Shown one piece after another: positions 8,503 through 15,028 of a stretch of DNA of 32,940 nucleotides. The stretch spans positions 69,963 to 102,902 of the forward strand of contig JAJTED010000007.1 in NCBI GenBank assembly GCA_021300535.1, in the 5' to 3' direction. Under the pieces are notes generated by a model, which was given only the letters and a program-made list of their open reading frames with translations, had not been told where the DNA came from and ran no database searches. A program made the position numbers and the translations under genes. Origin of the DNA: Planctomycetaceae bacterium. GTDB lineage: Bacteria > Planctomycetota > Planctomycetia > Pirellulales > UBA1268. The first letter of the stretch is position 1. Each line of letters starts with the position of its first letter.

Positions 8503-9654
8503 TCACGGCTCATCGGTGGCGGCTTCGGCCGCGGCCGGCTCGTCCGCGGTCTCTTCGTCCGCGGTCTCTTCGTCCACCGCGGCCGGATCGGGGGCCGACT
8601 CGCCCACGAACCGCGTCGGCAGCACGGCGGCGTCGAGGCCCCGGTCGCGGAGCAAGCGGGAAAAGGCATCGGCGAAGCCGTGGGTTGCGAGCACGCGGCG
8701 GGCTGCTGAAGCCTCCACGGCGGCGAGCAGGCCCGGGAAGTCGGCATGGTCGGAGACGACGAATCCCCGGTCGAAGCCGCGCCGCCGGCGCACGCCGCGC
8801 AGCAGCATCCAGCCCGATGCCATGGCCACGCTCGATTCCCCGAACAGCTTGAGCCAAGGGCTGCCGAGCACGCTCGGCGGCGCGATCACCAGCGCCCGTC
8901 CGCCGCCGACGCGGCGGGCCTGTGGCGGCACGCGGTCGATCGACGGCAGCCGCACGCCGCTGGCGCGATAGGCCTCGACCAGCTTCATCACCGACCCGTG
9001 GCCCACGATCGGGCCGATCGTCGGGTCGACCAGGGCCGCGATCCGCTGCGCCTTGCCCAGCGCGTAGGCGAGGATCACGCTGGTGCGGCCCGCGTCGCGG
9101 TTCATCCGCCACCAGGCGTCGATCTCCGCGGCGACGACGGCCGGCTCCTGCCAGCGGTAGACCGGCAGGCCGAAGGTCGACTCGGTGACGAACACGTCGC
9201 AGCGGACCGGCTCGAAGGCCGCGCAGGTCGGGTCGGCCTGGAGCTTGTAGTCGCCGGTGACGACCCACGTGACGCCCCCGTGCTCGATCCGCACCTGCGC
9301 CGAGCCGAGCACGTGACCGGCCGGATGGAGCGAAACGCTCACGCCGTTGATCGACAGCGACTCGCCGTAGCGGAGCGTGTCGATCGTGGCCGCGCCGCCG
9401 AGCCGCGTGCGGAGCACGGTCTTGCCGGCCGCCGCGCACAGGTAGCGATCGCAGCCGCTCCGGGCGTGGTCGGCATGGGCGTGGGTGATGACGGCCCGCG
9501 GCACCCGGCGCCACGGGTCGACGTAGAAGTCGCCCCGTGGGCAGTAGAGCCCCGACTCGGTCACCTCGAGCAGATCCGGCAACTCACCCTCCAGGCACCG
9601 GCTTTTCGCCCGTCGCTCCCGAAACTGTCGGAGTGTTCGCGGATCGTCCACCAC
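8503..9654 (-). CDS. Ligase-associated DNA damage response exonuclease (metallo-beta-lactamase/beta-CASP fold)
   Basis: A 383-residue nuclease of the family found with the Lhr-like helicase and ATP-dependent ligase. The family-defining start GLYCPRGDFYVDPWR is at residues 35-50, and the metal-binding HAHADHA motif is at 58-64 (H58, H60, D62, H63). Further metal-site motifs are HPAGHVLGSAQ, VTGDYKL, DVFVTESTFGLP and the late SDHADF and THG. GTG 9654 directly follows an in-frame TAG, so it is the most upstream possible start; a later start near the conserved core cannot be excluded. The C-terminus has an acidic tail with an EETAD repeat coded by a 15-bp tandem repeat (about 8543-8575), which looks non-structural. 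It is the first gene of the dispersed repair set when read on the minus strand. Confidence 0.88.
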   Translation of the reverse strand: MVDDPRTLRQFRERRAKSRCLEGELPDLLEVTESGLYCPRGDFYVDPWRRVPRAVITHAHADHARSGCDRYLCAAAGKTVLRTRLGGAATIDTLRYGESLSINGVSVSLHPAGHVLGSAQVRIEHGGVTWVVTGDYKLQADPTCAAFEPVRCDVFVTESTFGLPVYRWQEPAVVAAEIDAWWRMNRDAGRTSVILAYALGKAQRIAALVDPTIGPIVGHGSVMKLVEAYRASGVRLPSIDRVPPQARRVGGGRALVIAPPSVLGSPWLKLFGESSVAMASGWMLLRGVRRRRGFDRGFVVSDHADFPGLLAAVEASAARRVLATHGFADAFSRLLRDRGLDAAVLPTRFVGESAPDPAAVDEETADEETADEPAAAEAATDEP

Positions 9655-9807
9655 CTAAACCAGCAGTGGCCGGCGCGGGTGTCGGCGTGAGGATGCGGAC
9701 TGGCTTGGCCGAGGCACGCAAGGCCAAGACACGGACCTTCGCCAGTGACGCAACTCATGCCGCACCCGAGCCGGGTTGGGCGCGGCCGGCGCGAAAACGT
9801 GAGCGGC

Positions 9808-10161
9808 CTACCGATACGCCTGATTGCCGGCGGCCGGAAAGCGATACCCACCGAACCCCAACGGAGCGTACCGCGGCCAATCGCCCGGGGCTACCCCCGG
9901 GGGCGTGCCATACATTTTCCAGGTCGGCGTGCGGGGATTCGTGGGGGGCACGAAGTATTTGGGCCGCGTGCCGTGGCCGGTGACGTAGGGCGATGCGCCG
10001 GGCGCGTAGGGAGCCTGTCGCTGGGGTGTGCCGAGCGACATGGCAGAGCGGGGCCCCGCGAACCAGCGGCCGGCGGCATGGGCGGCCGTGCCGGGGAGCA
10101 GGGTCGCCAGGATGGCGCCGCACAGCAGGCTGCGGAGCGGACGGGACGAGTGGCGCGGCAT
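9808..10161 (-). CDS. Small secreted hypothetical protein
   Basis: A 117-residue protein with a clear signal peptide (MPRHSSRPLRSLLCGAILAT, then AAHAAG) and a mature part rich in Pro, Gly, Tyr and Arg, for example GHGTRPKYFVPPTNP and YAPLGFGGYRFPAAG. I do not recognise the family; the sequence has the look of a small planctomycete exported protein. ATG 10161 was chosen because it begins the signal peptide and a GGAG-like GCGGAGC lies upstream; the frame extends 13 codons further. No domain or cofactor motif is visible. The gene stands alone, with family 1 copy 2 upstream of it. Confidence 0.55.
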   Translation of the reverse strand: MPRHSSRPLRSLLCGAILATLLPGTAAHAAGRWFAGPRSAMSLGTPQRQAPYAPGASPYVTGHGTRPKYFVPPTNPRTPTWKMYGTPPGVAPGDWPRYAPLGFGGYRFPAAGNQAYR

Positions 10162-10264
10162 CGAGACTGCTCCGCACGGTGGATGAGTTCTAGAGGGCAT
10201 CGTCAGAAGCAGCCGGTCAACTTTGCCCGATCCGCACGGGCGCGAGCGGCGCCGATGGCGCCGG

Positions 10265-10515
10265 TTGTAGGGACGGGCGGGGCGGGATATGCAACTCCCG
10301 GCGGCAAGCGTTGCCCGGTGCCATGCGATGTGGGTTTAAGCTGGGGAAGCGTGGAACCGTGCGGCATGGAGGGTGGGGTGGTTGTCGCGCCCGGTGTCCC
10401 CGGGTTGCCACCCGGGGCTTCTCGGGTTCGGCACAAGAAGCCCCCGGCGGAAGCCGGGGGACTCCGGGTTGCATGCCTTCCCAGGGGCCATGCGCTGTGA
10501 GCCCGAACGGCCGTG
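10265..10515 (+). repeat. Repeat family 1, copy 2, in the gap downstream of the Ppx/GppA gene
   Basis: The 375-bp gap 10162-10536 holds no gene but one copy of the composite repeat. It includes GTTGCCCGGTGCCATGCGAT and GTGGGTTTAAGCTGGG (about 10310-10346), then GTGCGGCATGGAGG, hairpin A (10398-10417, stem CCCCGGGT / ACCCGGGG) and hairpin B (10441-10460, stem CCCCCGGC, loop GGAA, GCCGGGGG). A second GCATGCC..CCATGCGCTGTG block follows at about 10470-10500. The block order matches copies 1 and 3. It lies in the 3' flank of the phosphatase gene. Confidence 0.75.
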
Positions 10516-10536
10516 GAGGGCTATGCACGCCGACGG

Positions 10537-12240
10537 TCAGCCCGGATCAGCTGCCTTGCCGCGGGCCGGCTTCGCGGGCTTGGCCGGCTTGTGGTTCGAG
10601 CGGCCGTTGCGGGCCGGGGCGCCGGCCCAGCGGATTTCCAGCGGCAGGCCGAACACCTTCTCGAACAGCTCGGTCCGCCGTTCGGCGCCCCACAGATCGA
10701 CCTGCGGCTCCACCTCCGCCACCGCCTCGATCACCACGCGGCCGTCGGCGACCCGGGCCCGCACGTCGCTCACCTGCTGCGAGCGGCTGCGGTCGAGGCC
10801 GCCGGCGAGCCGCAGGATCGCCGCCAGCCGCTGCACCCGGCGCTGGTCGTCGGCGGACAGTCGGGCCAGGTTCTCGTGCTTCCGCTTGGGATGGGCGCCG
10901 CGGTGGTACCGGGCCACGTTGGCGATCAGCTCCAGGTCGTGGGGCCGCACGCCGGGCAGGCGGCTGTTGCGGATGAGGTGATAACTGTGCTTGTGGTGCT
11001 GGTCGTAGTTGATGACGTAGCCCACGTCCTGAAGGCGGGCCGCGCACTCGAGCAGCAGGCGGTCGCCGTCCGGGAGGTCGAGCGGGCCGGCGAGCTGCTC
11101 GAACATCCGCCCGGCGAGGGCCGCCACCTTCCGGCCGTGCTCCAACTCGCCCGAGCAGGCCGCGGCCAGCCGCTCGATCGCCTCCTCGCGCAGGGCGGGG
11201 TCGTCGGCGGCCGCGCCACAGAGGGCCGCCTCGTCGAGCATCTCGCGGACCAGGCCGTCGCGGACGCCGCGGGTGTGGATCACGAGCGTGTTGACGCGAA
11301 ACCGCTTGAGTAACGCGTCGACGATCGACAGGCCGGCGACGATGATGTCGGCCCGGTCGGGCGTCATGCCCGCCATGCCGCGCCGGGCCCGCAGCGGCAT
11401 CTTGCGGAGGCGGTCGAGCAGGTGCCGGACCTCGGCCTGCGAAACCTTGTAGCCCGCCACGGGCACGTCGACCTGCCGCTTGCCGGCCATCACCAGCTCG
11501 GCGAGCGTCGTGAAGGTGCCGCCGCAGCCCACGAGGAAGTGCGGTGCGAACAACGGCCGCGTCGTCCGCTTCTTGAGCGTGGCGGCGATGTCGTCTTCCA
11601 GCCGGTCGACGCCCTCCTGGAAGGCGGCCCCCTCGGAGCCTTCTCCCAGGCCGAACTGCTCGGTGAGCCGCACCGCCCCCAGGGGCGTGGAGAAGATCGA
11701 CTCGATGAGGTTGCCGGTGGCGAACACGAGCTCCGTGCTGCCGCCGCCAATGTCGGCCACGATCACGTTCTTGCCGGTGAGGTCGAAGGCGTGTTGGACG
11801 CTGGCGAAGGCCAGCCGTGCCTCCCGCTCGCCGGAGATCACCTCCACGTCGAGCCCCACCTGTTCGCGGACCCGGCGGCAGAACTCCGGGCCGTTCCGCG
11901 ACTCGCGGACGGCGCAGGTGGCGATCGTCCGCAGGCTGCTCACCTGGTAGCCGGAGGCGATCTCCTTGAAGGTCCTCAGGGCCGCGACGGTGCGGTCCAT
12001 CGCCTCCTCGTCGAGCCGGCCCTGCGACGACACGCTCCGCCCCAGCCGGGTGGGCTCCCGTTCCTCGTCGAGGATCCGGTAGTTGCCACCGCGGAGGGCC
12101 TCGGCGACCAGCAGCCGCACGCTGTTGGAACCGATGTCGATGGCCGCGAGCCGGGAGGCCATCTCGGCCGACAGGTAGATCTGCTTTTCCTCGACCGGGT
12201 GGTCCATGCCGTATTCCTGGAGGGGCTTCGCCAAGATCAT
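10537..12240 (-). CDS. Ppx/GppA-family exopolyphosphatase or pppGpp phosphatase with C-terminal HD-like domain
   Basis: Expected to hydrolyse polyphosphate or pppGpp in the cytoplasm. The N-terminal ASKHA-fold phosphatase shows AAIDIGSNSVRLLVAE (about residues 32-47), ATCAVRES, VADIGGGSTELVFA and GCGGTFTTLAE. The C-terminal half is an HD-type helical domain with NYDQHHKHSYHLI and VARYHRGAHPK, ending in an Ala/Lys/Pro tail. The metal-binding HD pair normally seen before DVG or DIG is LQDVG here, so the histidine is glutamine (about residue 404). At 567 residues it is close to the long Ppx form. ATG 12240 has GGACGGAAGG just upstream; ATGs at 12207 and 12162 are alternatives. It is divergent from ribF, with family 2 copy 2 between them. 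Polyphosphatase versus guanosine pentaphosphatase cannot be decided from sequence. Confidence 0.87.
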   Translation of the reverse strand: MILAKPLQEYGMDHPVEEKQIYLSAEMASRLAAIDIGSNSVRLLVAEALRGGNYRILDEEREPTRLGRSVSSQGRLDEEAMDRTVAALRTFKEIASGYQVSSLRTIATCAVRESRNGPEFCRRVREQVGLDVEVISGEREARLAFASVQHAFDLTGKNVIVADIGGGSTELVFATGNLIESIFSTPLGAVRLTEQFGLGEGSEGAAFQEGVDRLEDDIAATLKKRTTRPLFAPHFLVGCGGTFTTLAELVMAGKRQVDVPVAGYKVSQAEVRHLLDRLRKMPLRARRGMAGMTPDRADIIVAGLSIVDALLKRFRVNTLVIHTRGVRDGLVREMLDEAALCGAAADDPALREEAIERLAAACSGELEHGRKVAALAGRMFEQLAGPLDLPDGDRLLLECAARLQDVGYVINYDQHHKHSYHLIRNSRLPGVRPHDLELIANVARYHRGAHPKRKHENLARLSADDQRRVQRLAAILRLAGGLDRSRSQQVSDVRARVADGRVVIEAVAEVEPQVDLWGAERRTELFEKVFGLPLEIRWAGAPARNGRSNHKPAKPAKPARGKAADPG

Positions 12241-12267
12241 ACCTTCCGTCCACTACACTATCGGCGC

Positions 12268-12382
12268 GTGGGAAAAGCCATTCGGGGCCGTTTTCCACCG
12301 GATCGACCGCCGGAAACACCGAGGGTTCCTGCGGTCGATTCACGCCGCATCCTGCGGCGGCAGACTGGTTCCACGGCGTGCC
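12268..12382 (+). repeat. Repeat family 2, copy 2: three-hairpin element upstream of ribF
   Basis: Hairpin I (12268-12298) has the stem GGAAAAGCC / GGCCGTTTTCC. Hairpin II (12301-12340) pairs ATCGACCGCCGGAA with TTCCTGCGGTCGAT around the loop ACACCGAGGG, with one mismatch in 14. Hairpin III (12359-12382) is weaker than in the other copies. It lies between the divergent Ppx/GppA gene (start 12240) and ribF (start 12444). It does not resemble the FMN riboswitch I would expect before a flavin gene. Confidence 0.7.
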
Positions 12383-12443
12383 AGCGCGGGCGTCATGTCC
12401 CTGCCCGTTGCGCCCGCCGTCTCCCTGCGACTCTTGCAACTTT

Positions 12444-13439
12444 ATGGATCTCGATTCCGCGTCATCCCCGGCCGCCCCTGTCGTGTACCCGCGGGTGGAC
12501 GGCTGGTCGCCCACGTCGGGCCTGGCGCTGGCCGTGGGCAACTTCGACGGCGTGCACCTCGGCCACGCGGAGATCGTGCGGCGACTGCGGGCGACGGCGG
12601 ATCGCCTCGGCGTACCGGCCGCCGTGCTCACGTTCGACCCGCATCCGGCCACCATCGTTCGGCCCGGCGCCGCGCCCGTGCCGTTGACCACGCCCGCGCG
12701 GCGGGCCGAGTTGCTGCTGGCATTAGGCATCGACGCGGTCCTCGTGCAGCCGGTGGATCGGCGGTTCGTGGCCCTGGAGGCCGAGGCCTTCTATCACGAC
12801 CTGCTCCGGGACCGGCTGCGCGTCCGGGCGATCGTCGAAGGGGCCGACTTTCACTTCGGCCGCGGCCGGCGCGGCGACGTGGGCCTGCTCGCCGCACTGG
12901 CCGCCGCCGATGGCGTCGCGGTGGAGATCGTCGCCCCGGTCGTCGCCGCCGGGGCGGCCGTCTCGAGCTCCCGGGTCCGCGAGCTCGTGGCGTCCGGCGA
13001 CATCACCGGGGCGAATCGGCTATCGACGGGGCCGTTTCGCGTCACCGGGGAGGTCGGGCACGGGGCCCACCGTGGCGCGGCGCTCGGGTTTCCGACGGCG
13101 AACCTCGCCGCCATCGCCACCCTCCTTCCGGCGGCCGGCGTGTATGCCGCCCGCGCCGTGCTGCCCGACGGCCGCGTGCACGCCGCCGCGGTCCACATCG
13201 GTCCCAATGCGTCGTTCGGCGAGACGGCGGTGTCGGTGGAGGCGCACCTCGTGGGCTTCACCGGCGATCTCTACGGCAGCCGCCTCGACGTTGACTTCCT
13301 CGCGCGTCTGCGTGACACTCGACGCTTCGACGCGATCGATGATCTGGTCGCCCAGATGCGGTCCGACGTCGAGGCCACCGCGCGGATCGCGGCGCCGCCG
13401 GCCACGGGTCCTGCACCACGGAGTGACCATGCGACTTGA
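12444..13439 (+). CDS. ribF: Bifunctional riboflavin kinase/FAD synthetase
   Basis: Makes FMN from riboflavin and FAD from FMN. The 331-residue protein has the N-terminal FAD synthetase nucleotidyltransferase domain, with GNFDGVHLGHAEIV near residues 33-46, LTFDPHP and EGADFHFGRGRRGD, then SSSRVRELVASGDI. The C-terminal riboflavin kinase domain has GAALGFPTANLA and VHIGPNASFGE, ending around DLYGSRLDVDFLARLRD. ATG 12444 was taken because the FAD synthetase core begins about 30 residues later; the in-frame ATG 12378 would add unconserved sequence derived partly from repeat 2. Its end overlaps the next gene by 11 bases (ATG 13429, TGA 13437-13439), implying coupled translation. Proximity of ribF to a DHH phosphatase gene is common in bacteria. 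Confidence 0.93.
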   Translation: MDLDSASSPAAPVVYPRVDGWSPTSGLALAVGNFDGVHLGHAEIVRRLRATADRLGVPAAVLTFDPHPATIVRPGAAPVPLTTPARRAELLLALGIDAVLVQPVDRRFVALEAEAFYHDLLRDRLRVRAIVEGADFHFGRGRRGDVGLLAALAAADGVAVEIVAPVVAAGAAVSSSRVRELVASGDITGANRLSTGPFRVTGEVGHGAHRGAALGFPTANLAAIATLLPAAGVYAARAVLPDGRVHAAAVHIGPNASFGETAVSVEAHLVGFTGDLYGSRLDVDFLARLRDTRRFDAIDDLVAQMRSDVEATARIAAPPATGPAPRSDHAT

Positions 13440-14433
13440 CTGGGCGAGCCTGCTGGAAATCCTGCGGTCGTGCCAGCGGGTGGTGCTCACCAGCCACGTG
13501 CGGCCCGACTGCGACGCGCTGGGCAGTGAGCTCGGCCTTCGTGGGATCCTCGAGGCCCTCGGCAAGGACGTGCGGATCGTCAACGCCCAGGCCACGCCCG
13601 CGAACCTGAAGTGGATCGATCCCGACCGGCGGATCGAGTCGCTGGCGGAGGGCGTGAAGCCCGCCGACCTCGCCGACCGCGACCTGTTCGTCGTCCTCGA
13701 CACCAGCGCCTGGGCGCAGCTCGGGGCGATGGGTGACGTGGCCAAGGCGATGCGTGACCGCGTGCTCGTCATCGACCACCATGTCAGCGAAGACGACCTC
13801 TCGGACCGCTGGTTCAAGGACACGGCCGCCGAGGCGACCGCCCGCATCGTCTACGAGATCGGCCTCCGGCTCCGGGTGCCGCTCACGGAACGGATCGCCA
13901 CGCCGCTCTACGCCGGCCTGTCCACCGACACCGGCGGCTTCCGGTTCCCGAGCGTGAGCGGCGAGAGCTTCCGGATCGCCGGCCGGCTCGTGGACGCGGG
14001 CGCGAACCCGACCGCGATCTACCGCGAGCTCTTCGAACAGGATTCGCTCGCCCGGCTGCACCTCGTGGGCCGCACGATCGCCGGCGCGGTCACTTCCCAC
14101 GACGGCCGGGTAATCGTCTCGACGGTGCGGCAAAAGGACATCAAGGAGGTCAAGGCGCAGCCGGCAGATACCGAGGATCTGGTGAACCTCACGCTCGCCG
14201 TCAAGGGGACCGAGGTGGCCGTGATCCTCATCGAGCAGCCCGACGGCCGCATCAAGGTCAGCTTCCGCAGCCGCGGCCGGCTCGACTGCAACGCCCTGGC
14301 CGCTCGGTTCGGCGGCGGTGGCCACAAGGCCGCGGCGGGCACGATCGTGAACGGGCCGTTCGAGGCGGCCCACGAGCGGGTGGTGGCGGCGGTGGACGAG
14401 GCCTGGCTCGCGCTGCAGGCGGCGGCCGCCTGA
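13429..14433 (+). CDS. DHH-family nanoRNase / 3',5'-bisphosphate (pAp) phosphatase, NrnA-like
   Basis: Degrades very short RNA oligonucleotides and/or dephosphorylates pAp. The 334-residue protein has the four DHH motifs: HVRPDCDALGSE (about residues 23-34), LDTSAWAQLG, the DHH triad in VIDHHVSEDD (about 111-120), and STDTGGFRF. The C-terminal DHHA1 domain carries SFRSRGRLDCNALA and GGGGHKAAAG. The usual DGD of the first motif is DCD; both aspartates remain. GGAG lies 7 bases before the ATG, inside the end of ribF, so expression is probably coupled. Substrate preference between nanoRNA and pAp cannot be told from sequence. Confidence 0.9.
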   Translation: MRLDWASLLEILRSCQRVVLTSHVRPDCDALGSELGLRGILEALGKDVRIVNAQATPANLKWIDPDRRIESLAEGVKPADLADRDLFVVLDTSAWAQLGAMGDVAKAMRDRVLVIDHHVSEDDLSDRWFKDTAAEATARIVYEIGLRLRVPLTERIATPLYAGLSTDTGGFRFPSVSGESFRIAGRLVDAGANPTAIYRELFEQDSLARLHLVGRTIAGAVTSHDGRVIVSTVRQKDIKEVKAQPADTEDLVNLTLAVKGTEVAVILIEQPDGRIKVSFRSRGRLDCNALAARFGGGGHKAAAGTIVNGPFEAAHERVVAAVDEAWLALQAAAA

Positions 14434-14467
14434 CCGCGGTGCGACACGCGGTGATTCTGGAGCAGCT

Positions 14468-15028
14468 ATGAATCAATCGACTTCCAATCGTCAACCACCC
14501 GGCGCCGACGCCCGGCGCGGCTTTCTCGCCAAGCTGGCGGCGATCGCCTGCGGCGGCATCGCCACGCTCACGCCGCTGGCCGCCGGGCTGTGGGCGTTTC
14601 TCGATCCGCTCGGCCGGCGGTCCGCCGCGGCCCGGTTCGTGCCCGTGGCGGAACTGGCGGCCATTCCCCCCGACGGCGTGCCGCGCCGGTTTCCGGTGGT
14701 GACGGACCGCAAGGACGCCTGGACCGGCTACGCCGCGGAGCCCGTGGGCGCCGTGTGGCTGCGGCGCGAGCCGGGCAGCGACGTCGTGCAGGCGCTTTCG
14801 GCCACCTGCCCGCACGCGGGCTGCTCCGTGGAGATGGCCGCCGGTGGCACCTGCTTTCGTTGCCCGTGCCACAACAGCGAGTTCACCTTCGGCGGCAGCA
14901 TCGTCGAGCCGAGCCCGAGTCCGCGGTCCATGGACGCACTCGACTGCCGGGTGGGCAAGGACGGCGCCGTTGCCGTGCAATGGCAGGCCTTCCTGGCGGG
15001 CATCGCCGACAAGGTGGCCAAGCGATGA
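14468..15028 (+). CDS. Rieske iron-sulfur protein of a cytochrome bc/b6f-type complex
   Basis: A 186-residue [2Fe-2S] subunit that takes electrons from quinol and passes them to cytochrome c. The N-terminus has a twin-arginine-like start (ARRGFLAKLAAIACGG) leading into a membrane anchor (about 17-43). Cluster ligands are in CPHAGC (C114, H116, C119) and CPCHNS (C132, C134, H135), followed by FTFGG and PSPSPRSMD. ATG 14468 is 34 bases after the preceding stop. Its stop overlaps the cytochrome b ATG (ATGA at 15025-15028), so the two subunits should be translated together. Confidence 0.93.
   Translation: MNQSTSNRQPPGADARRGFLAKLAAIACGGIATLTPLAAGLWAFLDPLGRRSAAARFVPVAELAAIPPDGVPRRFPVVTDRKDAWTGYAAEPVGAVWLRREPGSDVVQALSATCPHAGCSVEMAAGGTCFRCPCHNSEFTFGGSIVEPSPSPRSMDALDCRVGKDGAVAVQWQAFLAGIADKVAKR

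Noticed and set aside
8535..8580. Acidic EETAD repeat at the end of the exonuclease as a functional domain
   Set aside because: It is a simple 15-bp tandem repeat giving a disordered tail; nothing suggests a specific role.
12241..12443. FMN riboswitch before ribF
   Set aside because: No AGGAUAU or similar conserved FMN aptamer blocks were found; the region is family 2 copy 2.
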